Source: JAUNST01 sp964452285
GTDB taxonomy: Bacteria > Patescibacteriota > Microgenomatia > UBA1400 > PJMF01
Length of the DNA stretch: 15,634 nucleotides
Assembly (NCBI GenBank): GCA_964452285.1
Contig: CAYVKW010000025.1
Location: 1 to 15,634, forward strand
Direction of reading: 5' to 3'
Below are positions 1 to 7,125 of the stretch, piece by piece. Position 1 is the first letter of the stretch. Each line of letters starts with the position of its first letter. The notes below the pieces were generated by a model. That model was not told the origin of the DNA. It did no database searches and saw nothing but the letters and a program-made list of their open reading frames with translations. Position numbers and translations under genes: made by a program.

Positions 1-66
1 CAAATGCAAGGCATGACTGGACAGTTAAGCGAACTTCTAGGTGGTTTACAAGCAGGTAAAAAATAA
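1..66 (+). CDS. C-terminal fragment of an unidentified protein
   Basis: An open frame runs from the first base to TAA at 64-66 and encodes 21 residues ending in LLGGLQAGKK. The Met/Gln/Gly/Leu-rich tail with a basic end loosely resembles the C-terminus of YbaB/EbfC-type nucleoid proteins, but so short a piece cannot be assigned. It lies 23 bp upstream of rdgB on the same strand, so the two may be co-transcribed; no promoter is visible between them. Confidence 0.5.
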   Translation, partial: QMQGMTGQLSELLGGLQAGKK

Positions 67-89
67 TTTAAGGACTTTACATCTTCTTT

Positions 90-692
90 ATGGAACTTTT
101 TTTTGTTTCTAGTAATCAACATAAAATTCGCGAATTTCGTCAAATTTTTCACGAATTGGGCGACCAACATTCTTTAATTACTCTCGCTGATCACCCAGAA
201 TGGGAAATTGAAGTAGCAGAAAATGGTCATACTTATCAAGACAACGCGCTTTTGAAAGCCCAAGCTTATCAAAAGCGCGTTCATTACCCTATTATCGCCG
301 ACGATTCAGGTGTAGAAGTCGCTGCCTTTCCTGGTCTTCTCGGTCTTCATTCCGCTCGCTGGTACCCAGGTACTGATCACGACCGCACATTAGCTCTCTT
401 ACAAAAAATGCAATCATCCTCTGATCGCCGACTCACTTATCATTGTACTATTTGTTTGCTTCCGCCTAATCAATCACCGCAATTTTTCACTGGCGATCTT
501 GAAGGCGTTGCCGCTTTGAAACCAAGCCATGTCCAAGGTTTTGGCTACGATCCAATTTTTATTCCCCATGGTTATCAAGAAACTTTTAATCAACTCGGTC
601 AAAACGTCAAAAACACTTTTTCTCATCGTCGCCAAGCAATTGAAAAACTCTTTGCTTATTTATCACAAAATCACGTGAAAAATATGGTATAA
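90..692 (+). CDS. rdgB: XTP/dITP diphosphatase (RdgB/HAM1 family)
   Basis: This is a cytosolic house-cleaning enzyme that hydrolyses non-canonical purine nucleoside triphosphates (dITP, XTP) to the monophosphate plus pyrophosphate, keeping them out of DNA and RNA. The 200-aa length is normal for the family. Visible motifs are the N-terminal substrate loop SSNQHK (residues 7-12), the catalytic DDSG (71-74) followed by the PG..SARW segment (81-91), the FGYDPIF signature (151-157) and SHRRQA (178-183). The ATG at 90 is the only sensible start; a candidate AAGGA ribosome site at 70-74 is rather distant. The stop codon overlaps the -10 element of the following tRNA promoter. Residues 52-64 are encoded by a long inverted repeat, listed separately. 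Confidence 0.95.
   Translation: MELFFVSSNQHKIREFRQIFHELGDQHSLITLADHPEWEIEVAENGHTYQDNALLKAQAYQKRVHYPIIADDSGVEVAAFPGLLGLHSARWYPGTDHDRTLALLQKMQSSSDRRLTYHCTICLLPPNQSPQFFTGDLEGVAALKPSHVQGFGYDPIFIPHGYQETFNQLGQNVKNTFSHRRQAIEKLFAYLSQNHVKNMV
243..281 (+). repeat. Long inverted repeat (hairpin) inside rdgB
   Basis: Bases 243-255 (AACGCGCTTTTGA) and 269-281 (TCAAAAGCGCGTT) are perfect reverse complements, giving a 13-bp stem. Inside it, AAGC at 256-259 pairs with GCTT at 264-267 around a CCAA loop, leaving only A268 bulged. The full structure is about 17 bp in a 39-nt stretch and lies wholly within coding sequence, just before the codons for the catalytic DDSG motif. Confidence 0.85.
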
Positions 693-693
693 T
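685..693 (+). promoter_or_regulatory. Extended -10 promoter of tRNA-Gly
   Basis: TGGTATAAT is an exact extended -10 element (TGN followed by TATAAT). No convincing -35 is seen at the usual distance. Transcription should begin near 700, about 13 nt before the mature tRNA end. The element overlaps the rdgB stop codon. Confidence 0.7.
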
Positions 694-712
694 TCCTTTA
701 GTCTTTAACAGC

Positions 713-783
713 GCGGGCGTAGTACACCGGTAGTATAACTCCCTTCCAAGGAGTAGAAGCCAGTCCGATTCTGGTCGCCCGCT
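713..783 (+). tRNA. tRNA-Gly (anticodon UCC)
   Basis: A complete cloverleaf can be drawn. The acceptor stem is GCGGGCG (713-719) with CGCCCGC (776-782). The D arm is 722-725/733-736. The anticodon stem is ACTCC (738-742) with GGAGT (750-754), and the anticodon TCC lies at 745-747. The T stem is GCCAG (759-763) with CTGGT (771-775). The discriminator is T783; CCA is not encoded (the sequence continues CAC), so it must be added after transcription. The T loop (764-770) reads TCCGATT, which puts C instead of the usual U/pseudouridine at position 55. The gene has its own promoter and terminator. Confidence 0.93.
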
Positions 784-814
784 CACTTAAAAAAATACTT
801 TTAGAGAGAGACGA

Positions 815-836
815 GAGAGGATCGCCTCTTTTTTTT
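815..836 (+). terminator. Intrinsic terminator after tRNA-Gly
   Basis: AGAGG (816-820) pairs with CCTCT (825-829) around an ATCG loop and is followed at once by a run of eight T (829-836). This is a classic rho-independent terminator in the plus direction. It ends directly at the stop codon of the convergent gene at 838. Confidence 0.8.
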
Positions 837-837
837 G

Positions 838-1227
838 TCAGCTATCCATATCGCCACAATTTTCAAACCAATGCTGACCTAAAATTTTGCAGTCTTCTTT
901 AGGTAACAAAATTCTCGCATCTCTTGTGTAATAACCACAGACATAAAACGCATATGGCCAGCCATACTTTTGTGCCAAAAAATCCATTTTCTCATAATCT
1001 ATGGTCGAAAAATGCGCCGCCACCTGAAAAGCCGTTTGTAACTTACCCAGTTGAAACAATGCTTTGACCAGTCTTCTCGCCGAAGTGAAATAAAATTCCT
1101 CCTCCTGATTTACTTCCGCCGACAATTCGCAACCAACCCATTCCTCTGTATTTGGACCAGTTAGGATGCCTTCCTTCGGTGCCTGGATAATTTTAATATC
1201 CATTAGCTTAGTCTGACTACTACTCAT
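838..1227 (-). CDS. Hypothetical cytosolic protein, 129 aa
   Basis: I do not recognise this protein. It has no signal peptide or membrane segment and is mildly acidic. It contains an aromatic/Cys-rich stretch (YAFYVCGYYTRDARILL, about residues 92-108) and four cysteines in all: one near residue 33, then three within the last 35 or so residues. A strong Shine-Dalgarno AGGAGG at 1237-1242, 9 nt before the ATG, supports the start at 1227 rather than the internal Met at residue 9. The gene ends in UGA just before a hairpin region, evidence that UGA is a stop here. It is transcribed divergently from the 84-aa membrane protein across a shared region containing a palindrome, so the two may be co-regulated. 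Confidence 0.75.
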   Translation of the reverse strand: MSSSQTKLMDIKIIQAPKEGILTGPNTEEWVGCELSAEVNQEEEFYFTSARRLVKALFQLGKLQTAFQVAAHFSTIDYEKMDFLAQKYGWPYAFYVCGYYTRDARILLPKEDCKILGQHWFENCGDMDS

Positions 1228-1307
1228 CTGTGTTCCTCCTCCATTTTTTTTGCGATCCTCCCTCTAAAAATATTTTTTTGATAAAGAACAAAACAAAACC
1301 ACTCACA

Positions 1308-1316
1308 TTATATCAT
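1308..1316 (-). promoter_or_regulatory. Extended -10 promoter for the 129-aa protein
   Basis: On the minus strand the sequence reads TGATATAAT, an exact TGN-TATAAT extended -10. Transcription should begin near 1301, giving a leader of about 74 nt that ends in a strong AGGAGG ribosome site. The position expected for a -35 falls inside the palindrome at 1332-1343. Confidence 0.6.
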
Positions 1317-1330
1317 ATTTTATTCATCGC

Positions 1331-1359
1331 TTGACACGTGTCATTTTTTCTTTTACAAT
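1331..1359 (+). promoter_or_regulatory. Consensus promoter, leaderless start
   Basis: TTGACA (1331-1336) and TACAAT (1354-1359) are separated by exactly 17 bp, the best sigma70-type promoter in the window. The expected start of transcription, 7 nt past the -10, falls on the A of the ATG at 1366, and no ribosome binding site fits in between. The mRNA is predicted to be leaderless. Confidence 0.75.
1332..1343. promoter_or_regulatory. 12-bp palindrome, candidate operator
   Basis: TGACACGTGTCA is a perfect 12-bp palindrome that covers most of the -35 of the plus-strand promoter and sits just upstream of the minus-strand -10. A dimeric regulator bound here could block both divergent promoters. 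The role is inferred from symmetry and position; no regulator gene is nearby. Confidence 0.45.
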
Positions 1360-1365
1360 TAAACC

Positions 1366-1620
1366 ATGAAAAAAATTCTCGCTCTTATACACCAAATGAA
1401 CCTTTTCGAAGTTATCTTTTTTGATTTAGTTATTTTTTCCATTGGCGTGCTTTTGGGCAATCTTCTTAGCCCAGTTTTGACTAATAGTCTCTATATCTTT
1501 TTTGCTCTCACCGTCGTTGGCTGTGCCTACTTCATCAGCTATTTTTTTGTCACTGATTCCAATCACTCTTCACCAACTAAAAAAGCCTCTGTTAGCCGTT
1601 TGCCAAAAAGAAAAAAATAG
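1366..1620 (+). CDS. Small membrane protein with two predicted helices, 84 aa
   Basis: No family is recognised. Two hydrophobic segments (about residues 13-34 and 40-62) are followed by a polar, strongly basic tail ending in PKRKK, consistent with a helical hairpin in the cytoplasmic membrane with its positive tail inside. The start at 1366 coincides with the predicted transcription start of a consensus promoter, so translation is probably leaderless. It ends in TAG. The neighbour at 838-1227 is divergent and shares the control region. It converges on iscU, with only 29 bp between the two stops and no clear terminator there. Confidence 0.75.
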   Translation: MKKILALIHQMNLFEVIFFDLVIFSIGVLLGNLLSPVLTNSLYIFFALTVVGCAYFISYFFVTDSNHSSPTKKASVSRLPKRKK

Positions 1621-1649
1621 TTCTCGCTTTTTTTTTGAAAAAAGTCCCT

Positions 1650-2216
1650 TTAACTTAACCAAGAATCATATTGCTTCTTGAGAATTTCTTGATTTTTCAC
1701 AATTGTCTGATGGTGCAACTCTAGTTTTTCATCAATTGGCAATTTATGTTTATTCAAATAAACATAAATTGCTTCGCGTAAAGCATCGACCGCTAGAATA
1801 GAACAGTGAATTTTTTGTGGTGGTAGACTGCCCAGACCAGACACTACATCGCTTTTTTCTATTTTGAGCGCCTCAGTTAAAGTTTTTCCCATTGCCATTT
1901 CACAAGTAATACTGCTCGTGGCAATCGCCGCTCCACAGCCATAAGTTTCAAAAGAAATATTAGCGATTGCTTTCTCTTTGTGATTATCTTCTTCCACTTT
2001 GATAAAAATTCTCATCACGTCGCCACAAACCACATTACCTACTTCTCCGATCGCATCATAATCGCTTAAGCGTCCAGTATGACGAGGATTAAGAAAATGA
2101 TCCATGACTTTTCCATTGTAAAAATCAGTAAAAACTGCTTCCTGTAAATCTTGGTTAGGAGTGTTTTTTTTCGTTTCTGCTTTCATCTGTTTTTCATTTG
2201 GCGCTTTTTTTGTCAT
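1650..2216 (-). CDS. iscU: Fe-S cluster assembly scaffold, IscU/NifU family
   Basis: This is the scaffold on which Fe-S clusters form from sulfur delivered by the upstream cysteine desulfurase. The three cluster-ligand cysteines are present: C64 in VVCGD with the conserved D66, C94 in YGCGAA, and C138 in KIHCSI. LPPQK (131-135) matches the LPPVK chaperone-recognition motif of IscU with V changed to Q. At 188 aa it is longer than the usual 125-150 aa because of a Lys-rich N-terminal extension (about 30 residues) and a helical C-terminal extension. It overlaps the 3' end of iscS by 23 bp, which implies translational coupling; a GGAG lies just before the ATG. Residues 149-160 are encoded by a 16-bp inverted repeat. 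Confidence 0.93.
   Translation of the reverse strand: MTKKAPNEKQMKAETKKNTPNQDLQEAVFTDFYNGKVMDHFLNPRHTGRLSDYDAIGEVGNVVCGDVMRIFIKVEEDNHKEKAIANISFETYGCGAAIATSSITCEMAMGKTLTEALKIEKSDVVSGLGSLPPQKIHCSILAVDALREAIYVYLNKHKLPIDEKLELHHQTIVKNQEILKKQYDSWLS
1739..1772 (-). repeat. 16-bp perfect inverted repeat inside iscU
   Basis: The two arms (1739-1754 and 1757-1772) are exact reverse complements, separated by only two bases (CA). The outer GC and the AT-rich arms would form a hairpin closed over a small loop. It lies inside the coding sequence for residues 149-160, with no T-run behind it, so it is not a simple terminator. Confidence 0.85.
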
Positions 2217-3408
2217 CTTCTCCTTCTTCCTTATATTTATAAGCAGAAATAGCTCGCAATTTTTCTATCACTTCTTTCAGTTTTTCCAATAAATAATTTA
2301 AGTCATCTTCATTCGTCCATCGATGCCAAAAAAAGCGCAAACTTCCATGCACTGCTTCTGGCTGCAAATTCAAAGCTTTCAAGGCCGGATCAGCTTGTAA
2401 TTTTCTACTAGAGCAAGCACTACCGCTACTGGCGCAAATTCCGCATTCATTTAAAGCCAAAACTAAAGATTCTCCTTCTACTCCCAAAACTGATAGATGG
2501 ATATTGTTTGCCAATCTCTGTTCTCCTCTGATACCATTTACTTTAACTCCAGGTATTTTTTCCACTTCTTCTATAAAATATTGGCTCAATTTTTGATAAC
2601 GTTGATTATCTATTTCTTTTTGCGCCTTAGCTTCCTTTGCTGCCGCTGCAAAACCTACAATCGCTGGTACATTATGTGTGCCAGAACGTAAGCCTCCTTC
2701 TTGACCACCGCCATCAAAAAGAGGGGAGAGCATCACGTTTTCTCGTTTATACAAAGCTGCCACTCCTTTTGGTCCGTAAATTTTTGGCGAGGACAGAGTG
2801 GCTAAATCTATTTTCATTTTGTCTACATCCAACACATGCAGACCAAAATAAACTGAGGCGTCAGTATGAAACCACACTTGAGCTTGATTGCAAATTTCGC
2901 CAATTCTTTTTAAATCTTGAATCGTTCCAAATTGATTATTGGCCGCCATAATCGAAACTAATAAAGTTTTTCCGTCCAATTTTCTTTGCAGATCCTGCAG
3001 ATCAATCAGACCTGTTCCATCTACTTTGATTTCTTCAATTACAAAACCAAAATCTCTCAGGCTCGCGGCTGCCATTCTCACTGCCGGATGTTCAATTGGA
3101 GAAATTAAAATCTTATTTCTTGTTAATTTACCTTTAGTCGCTCGCCAATGCGCCAAAGCCGGTCCTTTAATCGCTAAATTATCACTCTCAGTCGCGCCAC
3201 TAGTAAAAATAATCTCTGTTTTTTTTGCGCCAATCAATTCGGCCAACTCCGTTCTGGCTTCTTCCACTGCTTGCTTGCATTTTTGTCCAGCTTGATGGAC
3301 TGATTCTGGATTGCCAAATTGCTCTTGCAAAAAAGGCTCCATCCGCTCTCGACTTACAGTCGAGAGCGGTGTTGCCCCAATATCAAAATACCAATGTTTA
3401 TTGAACAA
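2194..3408 (-). CDS. iscS: Cysteine desulfurase, IscS/NifS family
   Basis: This PLP enzyme removes sulfur from cysteine and holds it as a persulfide for Fe-S assembly (IscU is next in the operon) and probably tRNA thiolation. The core is intact: GATESDNLA (71-79), PLP-stacking H107, D183 in HTDAS, PLP lysine K209 in KIYGPKG, R241 in GLRSGT, and catalytic C332 in SSGSACSS. Several normally near-invariant spots differ: the N-terminal D-N-A-A-T-T region reads DIGATPLS, NNE reads NNQ (157-159), the S-x-H-K before the PLP lysine reads SSPK, and RFSLGR reads RFFWHR. The predicted start is TTG at 3406-3408, inside the last codons of rpoC; the next Met is residue 23, too late to keep the N-terminal motif. 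The acidic/basic tail (390-404) is unusual. Confidence 0.9.
   Translation of the reverse strand: MFNKHWYFDIGATPLSTVSRERMEPFLQEQFGNPESVHQAGQKCKQAVEEARTELAELIGAKKTEIIFTSGATESDNLAIKGPALAHWRATKGKLTRNKILISPIEHPAVRMAAASLRDFGFVIEEIKVDGTGLIDLQDLQRKLDGKTLLVSIMAANNQFGTIQDLKRIGEICNQAQVWFHTDASVYFGLHVLDVDKMKIDLATLSSPKIYGPKGVAALYKRENVMLSPLFDGGGQEGGLRSGTHNVPAIVGFAAAAKEAKAQKEIDNQRYQKLSQYFIEEVEKIPGVKVNGIRGEQRLANNIHLSVLGVEGESLVLALNECGICASSGSACSSRKLQADPALKALNLQPEAVHGSLRFFWHRWTNEDDLNYLLEKLKEVIEKLRAISAYKYKEEGEDDKKSAK
3343..3369 (-). repeat. GC-rich hairpin near the 5' end of iscS
   Basis: CCGCTCTCGAC (3343-3353) and GTCGAGAGCGG (3359-3369) are perfect reverse complements, and T3354/A3358 add a twelfth pair around a three-base loop. 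It encodes residues 14-22 of IscS, the segment where the protein departs from the family motif. On the mRNA strand a run of six T follows about 8 nt later, so partial termination is possible. Confidence 0.85.
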
Positions 3409-6400
3409 TTTCTGCTCTTTCTTTATTGGTCGGAATTAAACGACCAATAATCACATTTTCTTTCAAACCCTCTAGATAATCAATATTACCATTGACCGCG
3501 GCGTCAGTTAACACATTTTTCGTGTGTTGGAAAGAAGCCGCTGACAACCAAGAACTGGTAAAGAGCGAAGAACGAGTAATACCCAAAAGCAAAATCTTTG
3601 CTGCTGCCGGATTACCGCCAGCCGCAATTGTCGCCTCATTTTTAGCCACAAATTTACTCATCTCGATCACTTCTCCAGTTAAGAAATCAGTGTCTCCAGG
3701 ATTTTCCACTTGCACTTTATCGCCCATTTTCCGAGCAATAATTTCAAAGTGTTTATCGTGAATCGGAATTCCTTGAGATTCATAAACTGCCTGCACCTCA
3801 TCAATAATTAATTGTTGAGCCGCTTGTAGACCCTTGAGATAAAGTAGCTCTTGCATATTGACCGATCCAGTCGTTAGCGGCTGTCCCACTGTCACTAAAT
3901 CGCCATTTTTGATCAATAACATCATTGAGTTTGGCACTTCAATTTCTTTGGTTTTTCCGCCCTCACCGCTTTCCACAATAGTAATCACGGTTTTGTCTTC
4001 ATCTTGTTTGACTTTGGCTTTACCAGTTAACTCAGCGAGAATCGCTTGCACTTTTGGTTTGCGCAATTCTAGCAGTTCTACCACTCTCGGTAAACCCTGA
4101 GTCACATCGACGCCCAAAATACCTCCTGAATGTTTCACCCGCATGGTTAACTGAGTACCTGGCTCTCCGATTGATTGAGCCGCAATCACACCGCCTGGTA
4201 AGCCAATCTCTGGTCGTTCATGATTCGACAAATTCCAACCATAGCACTTGGCACAAATTCCCTTTGGCGATTGACACGTCAAAGGTGAAAAGACCTGCAC
4301 GCTAGTGATTTGATCATTGCTGTCAATCGCCTGTGCCACTACTTCATCCACGATTGTGTCTTTCGCATATAGCACTTTACCATCGGCAATCACATCTTCA
4401 CTCAAATAGCGACCTAAGATTCTTGACATAAAAGAATCTCGACGTTTGTTTTTACTAATTTCAATACCTTTCTCCGTGCCGCAGTCATCCAATCTCACGA
4501 TACAATCATGCGATACATCAACCAAACGTCTGGTCAGATAACCAGCATCAGCAGTTTTCAAAGCTGAATCAGTCAAACCTTTACGCGAACCACGAGCTGA
4601 AGTCACATATTCAAAAATTGACAAACCTTGTCGGAAATTTGATTTTGTCGGCATTTCCACAATGTTTCCCAATGGATCTACGACTAAGCCCCGCATAGCC
4701 GCCAACTGTTTCACCTGATCACGACTTGCCCGAGTACCTCCAGAGTTAATCATCACTTTGACTGCATTGTCTTCCTTGTAAGAATCCCAGGTTTTATTTG
4801 CCACTTCGTCAGTCGTATCAATCCAAACTTGAAAAGACAGTTTTTTCTTTTCTTCATTGGTAATTAAACCATTGAGATATTTATCTTGAATTTCCCCTAC
4901 TTTTTCATTGGCTTTTTGAATAATCTCATCCTTTTCGTCGATCATCTGACAGTCAGACACAGCCACCGAAATACCAGAACGAGTTGCCGCGGCAAAACCC
5001 AAATCTTTGATGTCATCAATTAATTTAGATACCACTTTTTTGTCAAAATCATCAATTGCTCTTGTCACAATCTCTTTGATTTTTTTGGCGTTGATTTCTT
5101 CATTAAAGAATTCATCCCAAGGCAAAATCTTATTGAAATCGAGTCTTCCGACCGTAGTCTCCACTATTTGCTTTTTACCACCAATAGTCAAACGCACTTT
5201 CATTAGCTGTCTCAAATTGATTTTGCCTTCTTGACAAGCTTCATAAGCTTCTGTCTCATCAGCAAAGATAGTTTTAGCTGGAGCATACTTCTGATCGATC
5301 ATGGTGTGATAAAAAAGACCCATCGCCATTTCTTTATTCGGCACTGTGATTGGATCGCCATTAGCTGGTTTAAGCAAATTACTTTCCGCCATCATGAAGT
5401 TACGACATTCATCTTGAGCCTCTTCTGTCAAAGGTAAATGTACAGCCATCTGGTCGCCATCAAAGTCAGCATTAAAACCGCTACACACACACGGATGTAA
5501 ACGAATTGCATTACCTTCAATTAACGTCGGATAGAAAGCCTGCATACCCAGTTTGTGCAAAGTTGGAGCCCGGTTCAAAATCACTGGATGATTTTTTGTC
5601 ACTTCTTCCAAAATATCAAACACCATTGGTTCATAAGAATCAATTAATTTGCGCGCTGATTTCACGTTTGGCACGAAACCATCTTTAATCAGTTCGTGCA
5701 AGACATAAGGTTTGAAGATTTCCAAAGCCATATCTTTCGGAATACCGCACTCATTCAATTTCAAATCTGGTCCCACTACAATTACGCTCCGACCAGAATA
5801 GTCAACCCGTTTACCCAATAAGTTTTGCCGGAAACGACCTTGTTTTCCTTTGAGCATTTCTGACAGAGATTTAAGCGGTTTACGACTGACTCTGTTGACG
5901 GCTCTTTTCACTTGAGCACTATCGATCAAGCTATCCACTGCTTCTTGCAACATTCGCTTTTCATTTCGTAAAATGATTTCTGGTGCACCCAATTCGATTA
6001 AGTGTCCCAAGCGATTATTACGGTTAATGACCCGTCTGTATAAATCATTGAGATCTGAAGTCGCAAATTTTCCGCCAGAAAGTTGTACCATTGGTCTTAA
6101 ATCAGGCGGCAAAATTGGCAAAACTGTCAAAAACATCCAGGCCGGATCGGTATTGGATTTCTTTAGACCTTCCACCACTTCGATTCTTTTAATCGCTTTT
6201 ATTTTCTTCGCGCCACTGCTTTCCACCATTTCTTGACGTAATTTTGCCGCCAATTCATCAAAATCAATCGATTTGACCATTTGCAACAAACTTTCTGCGC
6301 CCATTCCCACTTCTATAAATCTCGTCGCGTCATATTCATCCAATTTCAGGTATTCTTCTTCAGAAATCGTGCTCCCTTTTTGTAAACGGCGCACACTACC

Positions 6401-7093
6401 CTTAATCGCTTTATAGATCTCTTGCTTTTGTGCCGTTGTATCCACCAATTCTTGTTTGATCGCCACCATTTGCGCTTTAGCTTTATTTTCGATTTCTGTC
6501 AATTTCAATTCCAAAGTTTCTTGATTACTCACTTTTTCCTTGAGATTTTCTTTATCTACTCGCCACTCATCCTGCACTTTACCCAAATTTTCCTCAGCCG
6601 ATTTGCGCATCGTTTCCAAATCTTCGCTTTCTTTTTCATCTAACTCTTTTAAGACTGCTGCTCGCTCATCTTCGTCCAAACCCAAAACAATGTATTGCGA
6701 GAAATAAATAATCGAGTTGATATTTTTTGGACTCACATCCAAAAGCAAAGACAATTTAGATGGAGCACCTTTGAAAAACCAAATATGCGCCACTGGTGCT
6801 GCTAAAGTAATATGACCCATTCTTTCGCGTCTCACTCTCGCTTGAGTCACTTCTACTCCGCATTTATCACAAATAATCCCTTTATGACGAATTCGCTTAT
6901 ATTTACCGCAGAAACACTCGAAGTCTTTAGTCGGTCCGAAAATCTTTTCATCAAAAAGACCGTCTTTTTCCGCCCGCAAAGATCGATAGTTGATTGTTTC
7001 TGGCTTACGAACTTCACCATGAGACCATTCCAAGATAGACTCTGGGCTTGCCAATTTAATTTGTAATGCTGAAAAATCTACAATTTGTTTCAT
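3398..7093 (-). CDS. rpoC: DNA-directed RNA polymerase subunit beta'
   Basis: This is the largest catalytic subunit of RNA polymerase, 1231 aa, close to the Firmicute length. Features in order: N-terminal zinc finger C60/C62/C75/C78; a Lys/Glu-rich coiled-coil-like insertion around residues 145-235, in the place where many other phyla also carry lineage-specific inserts; the RVDYSGRSVIVVGP region; the Mg-binding NADFDGDQ (541-548); the second zinc site (DDCGTE, LTC, GICAKC); and the trigger loop PGTQLTMR with M984-R985 and the catalytic His988. The trigger loop reads MRVKHSGG where most bacteria have MRTFH. The C-terminal SAASFQ..VLTDAA and GLKENVIIGRLIP region, which contacts omega, is present. 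The start is supported by AAGGGA 8 nt upstream. It follows rpoB by 32 bp and overlaps the start of iscS. Confidence 0.98.
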   Translation of the reverse strand: MKQIVDFSALQIKLASPESILEWSHGEVRKPETINYRSLRAEKDGLFDEKIFGPTKDFECFCGKYKRIRHKGIICDKCGVEVTQARVRRERMGHITLAAPVAHIWFFKGAPSKLSLLLDVSPKNINSIIYFSQYIVLGLDEDERAAVLKELDEKESEDLETMRKSAEENLGKVQDEWRVDKENLKEKVSNQETLELKLTEIENKAKAQMVAIKQELVDTTAQKQEIYKAIKGSVRRLQKGSTISEEEYLKLDEYDATRFIEVGMGAESLLQMVKSIDFDELAAKLRQEMVESSGAKKIKAIKRIEVVEGLKKSNTDPAWMFLTVLPILPPDLRPMVQLSGGKFATSDLNDLYRRVINRNNRLGHLIELGAPEIILRNEKRMLQEAVDSLIDSAQVKRAVNRVSRKPLKSLSEMLKGKQGRFRQNLLGKRVDYSGRSVIVVGPDLKLNECGIPKDMALEIFKPYVLHELIKDGFVPNVKSARKLIDSYEPMVFDILEEVTKNHPVILNRAPTLHKLGMQAFYPTLIEGNAIRLHPCVCSGFNADFDGDQMAVHLPLTEEAQDECRNFMMAESNLLKPANGDPITVPNKEMAMGLFYHTMIDQKYAPAKTIFADETEAYEACQEGKINLRQLMKVRLTIGGKKQIVETTVGRLDFNKILPWDEFFNEEINAKKIKEIVTRAIDDFDKKVVSKLIDDIKDLGFAAATRSGISVAVSDCQMIDEKDEIIQKANEKVGEIQDKYLNGLITNEEKKKLSFQVWIDTTDEVANKTWDSYKEDNAVKVMINSGGTRASRDQVKQLAAMRGLVVDPLGNIVEMPTKSNFRQGLSIFEYVTSARGSRKGLTDSALKTADAGYLTRRLVDVSHDCIVRLDDCGTEKGIEISKNKRRDSFMSRILGRYLSEDVIADGKVLYAKDTIVDEVVAQAIDSNDQITSVQVFSPLTCQSPKGICAKCYGWNLSNHERPEIGLPGGVIAAQSIGEPGTQLTMRVKHSGGILGVDVTQGLPRVVELLELRKPKVQAILAELTGKAKVKQDEDKTVITIVESGEGGKTKEIEVPNSMMLLIKNGDLVTVGQPLTTGSVNMQELLYLKGLQAAQQLIIDEVQAVYESQGIPIHDKHFEIIARKMGDKVQVENPGDTDFLTGEVIEMSKFVAKNEATIAAGGNPAAAKILLLGITRSSLFTSSWLSAASFQHTKNVLTDAAVNGNIDYLEGLKENVIIGRLIPTNKERAEIVQ
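3423..3450 (-). repeat. 10-bp hairpin at the 3' end of rpoC
   Basis: TTATTGGTCG (3423-3432) and CGACCAATAA (3441-3450) are perfect reverse complements around an 8-base loop. The repeat ends 14 bases upstream of the TTG start of iscS (in transcript order) and encodes the IIGRLIPTNK segment of RpoC. With the hairpin at 3343-3369 it brackets the rpoC/iscS junction. Confidence 0.75.
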
Positions 7094-7125
7094 AATTAAA
7101 TTCCCTTAAAAGCACTTTCTAGCGT

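Noticed and set aside
838..840. UGA recoded to glycine as in Gracilibacteria/SR1
   Set aside because: UGA ends the 129-aa gene directly before a hairpin region; the glycine tRNA here has a UCC anticodon, and conserved proteins contain no internal UGA.
1621..1649. Terminator between the 84-aa gene and iscU
   Set aside because: Only A/T runs that pair weakly; no G-C stem followed by a T-run on either strand.
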